A model generated the notes under the pieces. It searched no databases. It was not told the origin of the DNA and saw only the letters and a program-made list of their open reading frames with translations. The position numbers were made by a program, and so were the translations under genes. DNA of 64,000 nt from Thuidium tamariscinum (lineage: Eukaryota; Streptophyta; Bryopsida; Hypnales; Thuidiaceae). The stretch lies in the NCBI GenBank assembly GCA_947034885.2, contig OX344756.2, forward strand, positions 25,341,489 through 25,405,488, read 5' to 3'. Shown piece by piece: positions 1 through 12,080 of the stretch (positions are counted from its first letter, which is position 1; each line of letters starts with the position of its first letter).

Positions 1-290
1 GATGTGAAAGGTGACTCTTGTGAGTTATATTTTTGATGTTGTAGAAAATGACTTGTGGGTCATATTTTTGGTTGATGTAAAAAATGACCCTTGTGAGTCA
101 TATTTTTTGTTGATTTAAAATATGACTTATGTGAGTCATATTTTTTGCTAATTTCAAAAATAACCCTCATGAGTTGTATTTTTTGTTGATGTGAAATATG
201 ACTCATGTGAGTCATATTTTTGAATGATGTGAAATATGACTCATGTGAATCATATTTTTGAACGATGTGGTAATTCATATAGAATGCTAT
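1..290. repeat. Short tandem repeats with ATGACTC dyads
   Basis: Six or seven imperfect units of roughly 40-48 bp, each with a near-palindrome of the form ATATGACTCATGTGAGTCAT followed by a T-run and a GATGTGAA spacer. The array is probably cut by the left edge of the window. A reading frame on the minus strand here is only a product of the repeat. Confidence 0.75.
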
Positions 291-1634
291 TAATATTTTT
301 ATGATTGAATGTAGTCATATCTTTAAAAATTTAGAGTTACATTTATGGCTTGATTGTGAGTGTTATCTCACTATAACTAGTCATATTTTGACTAAGATAT
401 ATTGTGAAATATTACTCAAGCAAGTGATATTCTAGATAAGGGAGAGTTAAATTTCTTGCACTTGTATGCATAATTTGTAAATGGGATGATAGAGGATTAC
501 AATCATAAACTATCATAAACTACAATTACACTTTCTATATATTCTAAATAGATATGTCTCATTGTAATTATGCATCAACAAAACTTAGTAGCTAAGTAAA
601 AAAGTTTATCCAATTGAAAGTGAAAACATATGATTTTTGAGATGCACAAGAGTCAATCATAATAGAATGCAAAATGCAAAAAAGAATGTGTCTTTTGTCA
701 ATGACATTTATTAGTCAATAATACAAAACATATCGAAATGACTCATTATAGATGTATAGTTTTGCATGCTTATAGGATCTATATTCCTTACAAAAATGTG
801 AAGATGTTGCCTCTTTAGTGTTGCAAGTAGCTTCCAATAACTTCATTTAACCTTGTGTGTCTACACATACAATTAAAAAGGTTAATTTTCAATGAATGAA
901 TAAAATAACTCAACCTTTAAAAATTTAAGGTAATACAAAATATGTAGCACAAGTTTAAGGTAAGAAAAATTCATTATAACTATATCCCTAAAAATTGCAA
1001 ATAAACGAAAAGAAAGAATAACAATCATGGTGATAGAGGGACCAATTAGCAAAAAGTACCAAGTGCTAAGAGCTAACAAGAAGCAAGATGTAACTAAATA
1101 CAAGAAGATGCAATAAAACGAAGAACAAACAAGAATTAAGAGTTCAAAATACAACAAGAAATAGAAGTTGGGATATAATAAAATGCAACAAATAATAGTA
1201 AGTAAAAACTAAGATGCAACAAGAAAAACTAAGATACAACAAGAAAAACTAAAGAAATAACAAGAGGAAATAGGAGCAATAAACAACAAGTGAAAATAAA
1301 AATAAAAATAAACAAAAAAAAACAAGAAGTTAGAAGGAACAACTATAAGGTAAGAAGAGGAAATTATTAATAAAGAACAAGAACTAAGAAGCAATATGAA
1401 GCAATATGAAGCAAGAACTAATAAGCTAGAAGAATCAAGAACTAAGAAACAAGTAGAAGTAAGAGCTAAAATACAACAAGAAGCAAAATTCATGAGACAA
1501 CAAGAAACAATGAAGAAGAAGCAAAAATAGTCAAATGTTCAACTTATAAGGGGTGACTACAACTAGGGTTTCAAAACCCTAATTTAGTGGCGGCTATAAA
1601 GAAGTGGCAGCTAGGGTTTTAAAACTCTAATCTT
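291..1634. other. No gene; AT-rich, purine-rich low-complexity tract
   Basis: AT-rich DNA without coding signals. Positions about 1050-1530 are a degenerate purine-rich tract built from AACAAGAA/AAGCAA words. Small hydrophobic minus-strand frames there come from the composition. Confidence 0.6.
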
Positions 1635-1800
1635 GTGATTGGCCTTAGTCATGTGACTTGCCTCAGTCATATACATGATTAGTTCTAATCATGTGACTTG
1701 CTTTAGTCATATACATAATTGGTTCTAGTCATGTGACTTGCCTCAATCATGCGACTTGTCCCAATCATGCACATGATTGGTTCTAGTCATGTGACTTGAT
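1635..1800. repeat. Tandem repeat, about 50-bp units
   Basis: About four degenerate units containing CATGTGACTTGCCTCA and GTTCTAGTCATGTGACTTG. No coding content. Confidence 0.65.
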
Positions 1801-1847
1801 ATATGCATTAAATTGACTAAATATGGCTATACAATACAACTAAGTTA

Positions 1848-2379
1848 GGGCCTCTTTACACCATGGCCATCCAAGTTGAGTGTCCAAACTTCATCGAGAA
1901 TCCAAAGAAAAAGGCTAATAAAAAAATAAAAAAATAGGATTTGAAGCCTTTGGTCGGCGGTAGTGTGAAGCCTCTAAAGGCCAAGTCAAAAGTTCCAACC
2001 CTTGGCAATGAACTCCCACAATCTTTCAACTTGGATGGCTATAGTGTGAAGCCTCCAAAGGCCATCTACCTTTTTGTCTTTTTCAAAACGGTTCTTCAAA
2101 TCTGACGGTTTAGATCTTGTTAGTATTTTATTTTCTTAAATTTTTGGGTTTTGAAATTTGACGGATTCTCGACTAGAGTTTGGGTCTCGACATTTGGCCG
2201 ACCCAAACTCTAGTCAAGAGTCCGTCAAATTTTGTGCCATGTAGGCAACCATGTAAGCAACGGACTGTGGATTTTGGCACATAGTGTGAAGGGTTGAGAG
2301 GCCAAACTCAAGGTTTCTTGGCCTCCTATTTGTGGAAACCGATGGCCTCTTAACTTTTGGCCATATTATGAAGAGGCCC
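1848..2379. mobile_element. Tourist/PIF-Harbinger-like MITE
   Basis: A 532-bp unit bounded by imperfect inverted ends, GGGCCTCTTTACACCATGG on the left and its counterpart GGGCCTCTTCATAATATGG read from the right. It is flanked on both sides by TTA (1845-1847 and 2380-2382), the 3-bp target preferred by PIF/Harbinger elements. It has no transposase and is a non-autonomous miniature element. It contains a strong internal hairpin at 2157-2229. Confidence 0.75.
2157..2229. repeat. Hairpin inside the Tourist-like MITE
   Basis: Two 30-nt arms (2157-2186 and 2200-2229) pair with two mismatches around a 13-nt loop. The arm core is CTAGAGTTTGGGTC. Confidence 0.85.
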
Positions 2380-5214
2380 TTAGTTTAATAGCATCCAAAT
2401 TTGATTCAAAATGGATACAAGTTGATACTCTCACTTCACAAAATTTGTAAAGGGAAGTTGTAAGGCCTTAAACAACTATAATTATGGAATGAAAAAGACA
2501 TCAAAACTTATGCCATGCAATTGTCAATGTATTTAAGCTCATGCACAAAGTGTGGCAAAGCAAAAGTATTTTATACAAGCACTAATTTAAAACATTATTG
2601 AAGCCAATAACAAAGGATTGTGCTTTTGCATTCTTTATCTTTGTAGGTACATCCAAATTCCTATCTTTTAATTCTAATACAAGCGTGCACGTGCTCATGG
2701 TGAGCTTCAATCTTCATATGAATAATTTTGTAACTTCTATAGGATCTATACAAATCTCCTATAAGTGACTTGTATGATATGTCCAAAAAACTTTCTAAAA
2801 TAGAAACAAACTTTAGTATATGACATACATGAGAGTTTATCTATACCCTTGAGAGAAAGCATACACAACCATGTTCTTTATTGTTGAACTCTGAATCCTA
2901 ATAAGATGTTCAAAAGTTGTTTATTTTGCATTTTATGCAATGAACAAGTTTTTTCTAACATTAAACTATAAGTCATTTACATCTTAAATAAAGTTGACAA
3001 ATTAGTAAAAGTTAGAAGTTTGAAATGATTTTGGCTAATCTAGGCCAAAATTGTAGTTTTCCAAATCCAATTTCAGAAATTCAAACTTTTTATAAGCTTA
3101 AGTTGTACAACACAACATGCCTATCGTAAAATAGTAAAAATATTTATAATAAAATATTTATAACAAAAAATAAAGATATATGAGGTTTTATTTCTAAATC
3201 ATCTTTTAAGACTTCATCCAACATTTGCTTCTAGCCTATAAGCCTAAGTTAATTTTTAAATTCAAAATTGAATTCTTTATGTCACTTAAATTGAAAGGTT
3301 CTTCTTTTTCCTGAAAGAAAATTAATATTGATATTTACAATCTGAAACTAGCACTTTTAATATTCTACTTTTATTGTATTCTATTTTTTTTTAATTAAAA
3401 TTTTTTTAATTAATTTTTTTTAATTTAAAAAATATTATATGTTTAAAGAAAATTCTAGAAATTACCTAAGTGATCTTGAATTTAAAGTTTAATTTTATTG
3501 AATTCTTAAATATCTTACTTCAACTTCTAATTTCTAATATGACTATGGTTTCTATAATAAGATAAACTACAAAGTGCCAAATTTAAGGTTATACCTAGAA
3601 ATCCATTTCTACCACATGCCCATATTCCAATATGTATATTATAAGTGTATCTTGAGGCTTGCCTTCATCCATTTTCATTGCATTTTTTGTCTCTTCATAT
3701 ATACAACTTAAACAACAATTTTACAACAAGGTATATAAATTCTATCTATGATCTAATCCTTCTTTAAGCATATGATCTATTTCTTTATATTTCCCTTCTT
3801 GACTTTTTCTAACTTATTTCCTATATTTTTTTATTTTTCTTCTATTTTTTGGCATATTTTAGAATTGCAACCTTTGACTTCTATTACTAATACCTACTAA
3901 TTAGTTTATAATTATTTTAGGAATCAAACAATTGTGATGACATAAGCCTCATAAGTTCTAATTAAGCATATATTTAGGACCTTACAACTTCATTTGATCC
4001 ACCATGTGTATTGTAATCAACAATCTTTGTTTAATATGTAGTCATACTTCTATAAAAGAATCAAATTAGTCTTCTAACAATACATAAAGCTTTGGATAGC
4101 AACTTCAAACTTCTAATTCTACTTCAAACACTTAAACTATTCAACACAAATTGCACTCCCCATGTACTTTTACTCTATGGCTTCTCTTATATGTATTTTC
4201 TCACATTCATTTTTTACTTCTTTGGGTAAGGATTTTTTCAAGCAATATATTTATTTTTTTAAGCTCCAAAAGCTCCAATCTAGTGCATCATTAAGGTAGC
4301 CAATCCATTTCCAATCACCCCTCCATTTCCAATCTATAGGTTGCTTCCTTTCCGTGAAGTTGTGGTGCAACTCCCAGAGCAATTGTGGCACATTAGGATT
4401 GGTTGTAAGGCTCTTATAAATGCAATCAACCTTTGGTTGATTTTGCAATCAGCCTATGATCAGAAATAGTAAGGTTTATGTTACCATTATAGGTCAAGAA
4501 GAATCTTCTACTAAAAAATTCATAGTAATTATGCTTCATGTAATAATTTATAGTAATTATAGAAAAATATGCTATCTTTCCAAATTCTAATTCTGTACAT
4601 AGAAAAAAATTTGCAATAAAAAAAATGCACTTTAATTATGTGTAATTGCTTAAATGATTGGAAATAGGTTGGCTACTTTAGTTTAAGTGCATGAGATTTC
4701 ATTTTGTATTCATTACTAATTAGATTTTAATTTGTATGAGCCATCACAATTAATCAACATAATCAATCAACCTCACAATAAATCCCAATAGTTGGTTAAG
4801 GCAAACCTACTTTTCATTGTAGAATCTCAAGCTTTGTTCTACATTGGTGCTCCATATTGTCCATAGGCTTTTAATCTTCTCTAATTTTCTCCTAAATTCT
4901 TTTAAAATAATTATTTAATTGTCTCTTGTTGTTAACAACTTAATTTTTTTACTTCTCTATTGAGTTCTATGAAAATTTTGAAGATATTCATTAAAATATA
5001 AAGAAGTGTCACTCCAAATTATTTGACATCAATTTTGTATTAGACAATTCATAGAACTAAATATTAAGTTTTTTTTATAGAGAAAATCATCTTTCAAACC
5101 CAAAGAATGGTCTACAGGACCAAAATATAAAAGCCCATTCTAGATTGCCCACCTTTTCCTTAGGCTTCATCAAAAGAAAAAAAAATAATTACCGAAGAAA
5201 TATGAATATAAAAT
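2380..5214. other. No gene; AT-rich DNA
   Basis: About 2.8 kb of AT-rich sequence with frequent stops on both strands. I see no conserved protein, RNA gene or element ends. Confidence 0.55.
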
Positions 5215-5594
5215 ATGACTAACACAAAAATACAATTAAAGCAAAATTAAGAGTGACAAATATGATTAGGCACTCTTCAAACATGTTTTCCACACAAATT
5301 TTCCTTTACTTGCCACTAGATAAAAAAAAATGACTACCAAAAAGATGTGACTACAAAATATGACTTGAGCAAAAATATGACTCGGCACTTTCTCAACATA
5401 TACTTAGGCTAAATTTACCTTGGGCTTCCCCCCAAAAAAACAAATTACTACCAAATAAATTCAATTGCAAAATATAACTCATAAAAAATATGATTGAAAA
5501 TATGATTAAAGTAAAAATATGACTAAGTGCTTTCCAAACATGTTCTCTACTAAAATTTTCCTTGGGCTGCCCAAAACAAAAACAAATGTAATAT
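5215..5594. repeat. Degenerate tandem repeat at the retrotransposon insertion site
   Basis: Units of about 117-139 bp begin near 5262, 5379 and 5518 and share TATGAC(T), a TTTCCAAACATG-like block and TTTTCCTTGGGCT. Similar ATATGACT-rich sequence resumes at 49432, as expected if one repeat block was split by the insertion between 5595 and 49426. Confidence 0.6.
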
Positions 5595-6097
5595 TGTCGA
5601 AACAAAAATTAACAACTTTAATAGGAATGTCAATTTTATTGTAGTATAGTAGCAAAGGTTCGTTCACTAGGGATTTAGAAGTTAAATATCTAATTTAATG
5701 GGACAATTTGTAGCCAAATTACATCCTACAACTTCATACACTTTAATTTGTCAATTAACACAATACACACAAGACAAACACACACAAAAAAACACTAGAT
5801 TCTCCCGTCTCCAATCAATAGTGCTCCAACTGAGAGCTTCCAAATGAGAAGACAACTAGCCTATATCCTCCTAGGAGGTGACACCTATTCATATTGAAAA
5901 GACATGATTCTATTTGCCTCTTCTTATATCTAAGACTATTTAAATTGTTTACTATCTAATCACCTTATGCCCCTATTTGATTGTACATTAACAATTAGTA
6001 CAATTTGTCTTACAGTAGTAGAAATATGTTGACAATTAGATTGCATTACCAATGGAATGCTAAATAAGCTTAAAATTAAAAAATTAGTTTGTCTACA
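5595..6097 (-). repeat. 3' LTR (left copy) of the outer retrotransposon
   Basis: Reads TGTCGAAACAAAAATTAAC at the left edge and GTTTGTCTACA at the right edge. It is a direct repeat of the right LTR and exactly the same length, 503 bp, once the nested unit there is removed. Confidence 0.92.
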
Positions 6098-6112
6098 TAG
6101 CCTCCTTCTTAA
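6098..6112 (-). other. Polypurine tract of the outer retrotransposon
   Basis: On the minus strand AAGAAGGAGGCTA directly precedes the LTR start TGTAGACAAAC. This is the expected place and composition for the plus-strand primer of an LTR element. The adjacent TTGACGTCCTCGTCAA recurs in similar form beside the LTR end at 56483. Confidence 0.75.
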
Positions 6113-6255
6113 CTTAATTGACGTCCTCGTCAATTGCACTTTCAAAGATTATTGTACTCATAAATTGTAGTTCATCTTTTGCTTGTAGTTTTTTTGTTTT
6201 GTTTTTTTAATGCCTCTTTTTGTTCATCTAGGAATGATAGGTCAATTATACTTGA

Positions 6256-6525
6256 CTAAGTCAAAAGTAGCTCAAGAATTCTACATGTGTCTTTGTAAAT
6301 TTTATAATATTGTTCCAATCCTCCCGGATCCCATTGTATTATATTAAGGTTATATTGACTTAAAATTGACTTATATACATTATTTTTCATAATTTCAAAT
6401 TCTCTAAGATTTTGTATTGTGCTTAAATATGTAATTTTAAGAAAATAATTATTTTGAAAGTCTTTAAATTCTTTAAAATATTCAATTTTATTCATAAATT
6501 TTGAACTGAATGTCGCATCTAATTT
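6256..6525 (-). pseudogene. Gag-like coiled-coil ORF, C-terminal fragment
   Basis: About 90 residues, lysine- and asparagine-rich, ending in a natural stop. Recognisable stretches are FMNKIEYFKEFKDF near the start and NLNIIQWDPGGLEQYY near the end. Removing the CACTA miniature element next to it, with one copy of the TTT duplication, makes this frame continuous with the fragment at 6755-6979. It is therefore the 3' end of the outer retrotransposon's only reading frame. No catalytic motif is visible. I call it gag-like from position and coiled-coil character only. Confidence 0.65.
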
Positions 6526-6754
6526 CACTAGAAGAAAACCATGTTAAAATTGCTGAAAACACGTCATGTGGTTTGTGTTGAGTCCCTGTTTCAAAACGCA
6601 GTCAAAATGCAGTGAAAACACAAAAAAACGCAGAAAAATGCTTTTTCTGCGTTTTTTTGTGTTTTCACTGCATTTTGACTGCATTTTGAAATAGGGACTC
6701 AACACAAACCACATGACGTGTTTTCAGCAATTTTAACATGGTTTTCTTCTAGTG
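6526..6754. mobile_element. CACTA MITE, near-perfect foldback
   Basis: 229 bp starting CACTAGAAGAAAAC and ending with its inverse GTTTTCTTCTAGTG, flanked by TTT on both sides (6523-6525 and 6755-6757), the 3-bp duplication of CACTA elements. The whole unit folds on itself almost perfectly, with arms over 100 nt and a tiny loop. It interrupts the gag-like frame of the outer retrotransposon, so it arrived after that element. Confidence 0.92.
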
Positions 6755-6979
6755 TTTGTAAATGATATATTGGTTATTTAATTGTGTTGTATTTTTTATT
6801 TTTATATATTTGTGATTATTAGATACATTCTCATTTTTCAAACATTTTATTTTCATTGAAAATAATTTCTTAAGACTTTGAATTTGCCGGAATATAGTAG
6901 TAGTAATGATATGTTTTTCATCTTGAAAAAGATATTGAATTTTTTTGGAGTTGAAATCACCATCCAAATTTTTATTGAA
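6755..6979 (-). pseudogene. Gag-like coiled-coil ORF, middle fragment
   Basis: About 74 codons including DGDFNSKKIQYLFQDEKH and SLKKLFSMKIKCLKNENVS. It is cut on the left by the CACTA miniature element and on the right by the giant TIR element. Bridging the giant element to 44075 and beyond keeps the reading frame open. Function unknown; probably structural. Confidence 0.65.
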
Positions 6980-7007
6980 TTATGCCATATTTAACTACTT
7001 TTGGACT
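6980..7007 (+). repeat. Left TIR of the giant element
   Basis: 28 nt from TTATGCC to TTGGACT, exactly matching the reverse complement of 44047-44074. Two further outer bases (AA) also match. Confidence 0.92.
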
Positions 7008-7019
7008 ATGGAAAGTCCA

Positions 7020-7445
7020 GAAGTAATTTATGGAAAATCTCCGGATGCATGGGGCTCCCAATGTACTAAAGTTATGATGTAATGTTCATCTGGAAATCCC
7101 CCGATGTACTAAAGTTATGATGTAGTGTTCATCTGGAAATCCCCCGATGTAGTAATGTAATGTTCATCTACAAACTCCCCTGGCTATGTACTAATTATGT
7201 AATGTTCATCTGGAAATCCCCCAATATAGTAATGTAATGTTCATCCACAAACTCCCCTATGTACTAATGTAATGTTCATCTGGAAAACCCCTAATGTAGT
7301 ATGTATTAATGTTATGCTTATCTGGAAATCCCCCGATGTAGTAAAGTAATGTTCATCTGGAAATTCCCCTGTACTAATGTAATGTTCATCTGGAAATCTC
7401 CTGATGTACTACTCTAATGATCAGTTGGAAAACCCCAATGTTAAG
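7020..7445. repeat. Left subterminal repeat array of the giant element
   Basis: Eight to ten imperfect units of about 35-55 bp built around GTAATGTTCATCTGGAAAT followed by CCCCCGATGTA. The CCCGATG part resembles half of the element's 18-bp palindrome. Arrays next to the ends are typical transposase-binding regions in large DNA transposons. Confidence 0.8.
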
Positions 7446-7969
7446 ATGTCGTAATGAATACAAGAACTTCATACCACTGATTTCCTATACAGTTTTACAT
7501 ATCACTCACACATGGAAATTTTTAATGTAAGTATGGCTCATTTGGAACTCCCCTGATGAAGTGCTCACATCCAAAAGCAAGCACTGAAATTCAAATGGAC
7601 AATGGGTTCTCATATGCCATAGACAATGCAACTTCTGTTTATTTCGCGCTATGTAAGCACTTATTGCTTGCATAGGATAAACAATTATTAACAATGCCTT
7701 ATTCCATCTTTGAAGTGTTGTAGGGAATACATTACTTGACAGTTTATAGGAAGCAGAAGCCTACAGTACATTATATTATAATAATAGAATCATATAAGTT
7801 CTGGCGGTTGCCATTAAGGAATAGAACAAACATCATATACTACTCTGAATTTCATCTAGAATTGTCACAATCGGCAACTACCTACAATTAAAAAGATCAG
7901 ATAGTCATATGGGGCAATGTGCAATGAAAATGCATAATGGCAATTCAATGTTGCATACACAATGCCAAC
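7446..7969. other. No gene; 3' flank of the DUF7869-like gene
   Basis: Non-coding DNA between the subterminal array and the end of the minus-strand gene. A variant palindrome, ending GGAGATCTCCCGATG, lies at 7969-7985 just downstream of the stop codon. Confidence 0.5.
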
Positions 7970-8013
7970 CGGAGATCTCCCGATGACTGGTATGAGTCTA
8001 CCCTGGTTAGCAA

Positions 8014-9948
8014 TCAAGGATCCACCTCATTTGCCCTATTCAGATTTGCCAAGGCAGCCTCTCTACTCTTCTTAGGAATAGTTCGAGATTTGGGGTCTAC
8101 TACCTTGGACCAATTTGCATATACTACGCAATTTACATCAACCCAAGTGGGGACTGTATTTTCAACAACCCATTTACCACTCCAGCAATTCCGGTACCTC
8201 AATTCCAATGTCCTTTCGGAATTATCCTGTCTCCAGTACTGCAGCAAGAATTTCCCGTTATTCATATCTTCTGGCACTCTACATACGTCGGACAGTGCTC
8301 TTCCTTGCCAAACAGCACAAACGGAGGGATCTTCGGGTCTAAGAAGAACCCATGAGCTTGGACGTATGTCCACCCAAGGATTGAAACTTTCCTGTGGAGC
8401 TTCATTTGCAGGCCCACAGTAAGGTTCCGGTTGATCTACCTCTGGAATCACATCCATGGGATTCACGCTTGACCTTGGTCGAGATACATCATCCCGCAAC
8501 ACCCTCCAATCATGTTGTGGCCAGAAGCCTTCAACTAGAACTGGAAGGCAATCCGGCAGCGGATTGTTTAGCTCACGTACAACTCGATTCCAGTAATCGA
8601 CATATGGACCAAACGCGGTTGCAAATCCCTGACATTTTGACATTCCATTTTACCAGTACTGGATGTACTTTTGGAGCCCGACCAACATAAATCCTTTGTT
8701 CAGTGTAGCCTTCCGTGCAACTTCAAGAACCTTTTCTTGGTTTCTTGTCTCCTTAGAAACTTCATTGCCCCACATAGGCTTGAATGGCACCGGCTTTGGA
8801 CAACCTCGAGGGAGCATTGCTTGACCACGCCGGTCTTTCTTCCACAAGCACTGAGCAGGTTTATCAGATGGTAGCCACTGCAAATCAACTGCTGACTTTT
8901 TATATTTCATGACGGGGATTCCATCACCATCCACATAGAATCTAAAAAGATGCATCTCTCCCAATCCAATAATTCTAGCTGTGCCACTACACAAGTAACC
9001 TTTCACAAAGGATTTAAAATCCGCCACCTCCTGTATGACCTCTGGCATGAATGACAATTCCTGAGATTCCATGAAGGCTTTCATGAGGTCAGCAACGACA
9101 AACGTATTCTTACTCTTCAAAGCCTTGGACAAATGGCTAAAATATGCATCTATGTCCTTGTGAGTGTGTCCAACTAGAAGGAAACCCGCTTGAATTTCCT
9201 TGAATACCCCTCTTGCTGTAAGCAAAGACAAGAATGCCATGAGATATTGGTTCTTGTTATCCTTGGCAGAGTTATCAAGCTGAAGATATAATTTTTCTGG
9301 AAGGGGGATAGATCCACGCCAAGCTGCTGGATCTATCATTTTTAGGGTGTCCATACACCTAGATTTTCCTCTGAGGAGTGCCTCAAACATTGAATTCGCC
9401 GGCGGATAAGGAAAGAGGTTGTCTGTCTCCTGAATTGGAGGACCCTCCAAACGGCGAAACAATCTGGCCAAGGATGAGATTGTAAAGTTCGAGTCCCCCG
9501 GCCAACATGATGGAGCGTAATGAGCGTAAGCACCATCTCCATGACCATGAGCTACCATACCAGTTACACTCAACGGAAGCTGACCTAAACCTTGAGTGGC
9601 CTTAGTTGTCACCCGCATCCTTGGAAGAGCCGTTTTAGATGTATCCATCTTATCATGAATAACCCATAACATCTCCTGAGGGTTCCGTTTCGATTCTTCA
9701 CGCCAAGACCCATACAAGCGACGACAAGACGCTTGATGATTAAGATGTTCAATTCGCTGCTTCGTGAACTCCACAAACTTGAGGCTTCCTTTTGGTGATT
9801 TCAAAAGAAACGCCAGTAACTGATCACAAGTAGTACATTTCGCAAACGAACTGCCAACAAGTTTAACCGCGACATTGTTGAAGTGCTCCCTTTTTAATCT
9901 ACTAATGGTTGACTGGCTCACTTGAGGAAGATCGTAATCCGCATTTAA
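8014..9948 (-). pseudogene. DUF7869-like transposase gene, exon 2, with an internal stop
   Basis: The exon starts after an AATGCAG acceptor and runs about 645 codons to a TGA. The core shows an RNase H-like layout as in DUF7869 proteins: VIHDKMDTSKT, then LQLDNSAKDNKNQY, then GFLLVGHTHKDIDAYFSHL. The acidic residues and the GHTHKDID box are the likely catalytic set. One in-frame TAA (8650-8652) falls between IQYW and NGMSKCQG, and the frame is otherwise open with clearly protein-like sequence on both sides. A Gln codon there would restore it. The C-terminal 210 residues after the stop have no domain I recognise. Placement in the giant element suggests the transposase, but that role is an inference. 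Confidence 0.75.
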
Positions 9949-10033
9949 CTGCATTGGAATAAAAACACACTTCAAAATCAAAAGCAACAACAGAAGCTAC
10001 TGGATAAGAATGATTCTATTCCAAATCAAATTT

Positions 10034-10079
10034 ATCGGGAGATCTCCCGATGTGACAATATATCCGGAGATCTCCGGAT
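10034..10079. promoter_or_regulatory. Pair of 18-bp palindromes in the DUF7869-like gene intron
   Basis: ATCGGGAGATCTCCCGAT at 10034-10051 and ATCCGGAGATCTCCGGAT at 10062-10079. Both are perfect palindromes around GATC, 10 bp apart. They represent the two main variants seen elsewhere in the element, with CCCGAT or CCGGAT arms. The role is unknown: transposase, ParB-like protein or methyltransferase site are all possible. Confidence 0.85.
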
Positions 10080-10141
10080 GATATAATCCATTCGAAAGGA
10101 AGCTAACTGACTCAGAATAAAGGTTCAAGTCATTGAACTAC

Positions 10142-11452
10142 CTCATTGGCGTCAGCTTGAACTCGCTTCCAATTATTTCCAGCAGGTAGAAATTTCAAAG
10201 TGTCCATTCTTCCGTTTCCAATGCCCCGCATTTGGTGTGGCATTTGATCCGCAGTTTCATCAATGATTGCTTTTATAGTTCCTGTCACCTGGACGGTTCG
10301 AATTCTCGGACGCTTAACCCCTTTGTTCCCGTGCGTTCCCGAGAGCACGCCATCATTGTAAGCATCTATGTAATTGTGGTAGGTCGACTTTGGAATTCCG
10401 TGAATAACGTACCACGCAGTACCACAAACTTCAACTCCCTCCAAAGTAACATACTTCCGCTTCCGATTCCCGTTGGCACTATGCAGCTGTCCGCCCACAG
10501 CGATCCCGTATTCCCGATGGTCTTCAAATGACTTCAGGTAAAATTTCTTCCTCACCTTCAACGTACTCTCGTGATGAAACATTTGGCAACATCGATTGGC
10601 GCAGCATTTTTCTGAACTAACCTTTCGAATTTCATCCTCTCCAGTTTTGCGAACATACTGTGAATCCGGTTGATCAAGCTTGGGTCGACAAACGATGAAG
10701 CGATAGGGCGACTTCTTGCGACCACCTAGATAAGCTAAGGGGTCCTGAACTTCCGGATGGGCCCGAAAGTGGTCAACAGTCTCCATCAACGATTGTCCAT
10801 TTGGGAACCAAGAATGCAGTAAGGGCCACCGAGCATGACTCATTATAGTATCCTTGTTACCAACGAAAACGTCGAGTACAGTAACACCTACAAAGCCTTC
10901 ACCGAGTATTCCATCTCGGAAATGATCATCCGCCCTAAAGCAGTTTATTCGACCTGATGCTAGGAGCATGCCATCCGAATCTTTGCGATGCACCTCAAGA
11001 CCCATCCAATCCTCTAGACGAATATATTGATCATCATCCATCGGGGGATCTCCCGATGGGCTCATTACAGCATCAGCTCTCCATAACATTGTCCGACCAA
11101 GAACATCAGCTAAAGTTCTAAAACCCCTTTGGCAAGGGTCAACTCGCAGTTTCTGAGCTTCTAGATTGATCGTCTGAGGCTGTAGTAGAACAAATACGCA
11201 GGGCTCCATGGGTATTTGAACTCCAAGCCACTCACCTTCAGGACGGGCATCCACAATTGATCCTTCCCCAACCTCACCGTATCCCAGAACAAGCAACTTC
11301 ACTACATCACCGCTCTTGACTGGTGAAGATGTAGCACTAGACTCTTCAGAGTCCTTCTCCGTGAGGTTTTCACCTGAGTAAGAGAATGATACATCGTCGA
11401 GGGATTCATAGGATAAATCCATATTGAATGTCTCATTGTCGTCGTAAGCCAT
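10142..11452 (-). CDS. DUF7869-like transposase gene, exon 1 (N-terminal region)
   Basis: 437 codons from ATG at 11452 to a GAG|GTAGTT donor, phase 0, joining exon 2 across an intron of 193 bp. The N-terminus is acidic (DDNETFNMDLSYESLDD). A cysteine cluster EKCCANRCCQMFHHES near residue 280 and the segment VCGTAWYVIHGIPKSTYHNY near residue 350 match the usual N-terminal part of DUF7869-type proteins, probably a zinc and helix-turn-helix DNA-binding region. The 18-bp palindrome occurs inside this exon in variant form at 11040-11058 and is translated as SGDPPM. No stops or frameshifts were seen. The intron holds two palindromes, at 10034-10051 and 10062-10079. Confidence 0.72.
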
Positions 11453-11801
11453 AGCGGAAAGTTCCTCGAATAGCTACTGAATCTAAAAACATCGTCACGA
11501 AACAAAGGGTCAGAAAGGATGTGCCATGTATATTATCGCCATTGCCTCCATCTACACAATCATCACATTTTCAAATATCTAGCCAATGCAAACAAACAAA
11601 TTGATTGCGTATACAATTAGCCAAACTGAATCCTACTTCTTTTCAATCTCTGAATACAATGGCTCATTCCAAGCGTAGAACACAATATGAATGCAGGTGC
11701 ATTGTTAGATGAAGGGCACTCAAAATATCCAATGACTACTAGTACTCGGCTAAAAGAAAAAATATCTTGGGGATGCAACATAGTCTGCTTCAAAACAAAT
11801 T

Positions 11802-12080
11802 ATCCAGAGATCTCCCGATGCAACCATTCAGACACATAATTGTGAAAGTATCGGGACAGTTCGCGATACAAAAAAAGTACGAGCATTCAACACTTCGAGA
11901 TAAGTTGGATGCAATCCATGCAAGTGGATCGGACACAATCCTTTGGTGACCTCAAGATGCAGCCATTCAGAGGTGTTACCACTCAACCATTGGAAGATAT
12001 CTCCATGCATTCCCTGCGAGAGTAATCTCCGGATGGAAATGCTCTCAGAGTTGATGACTCGTGTATCGGGAGATCTCCGG
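11802..12080. promoter_or_regulatory. Palindrome cluster upstream of the DUF7869-like gene
   Basis: Copies at 11802-11819 (ATCCAGAGATCTCCCGAT) and 12063-12080 (ATCGGGAGATCTCCGGAT), with a half site near 12027. They lie 350-630 bp upstream of the ATG at 11452, where a promoter would be expected. Confidence 0.75.

Noticed and set aside
1209-1493. Hydrophobic minus-strand frame resembling a membrane protein
   Set aside because: It arises from the purine-rich low-complexity tract on the plus strand.
7937-8422. 161-codon plus-strand frame
   Set aside because: Antisense shadow of the DUF7869-like exon 2, which has recognisable motifs in the other strand.
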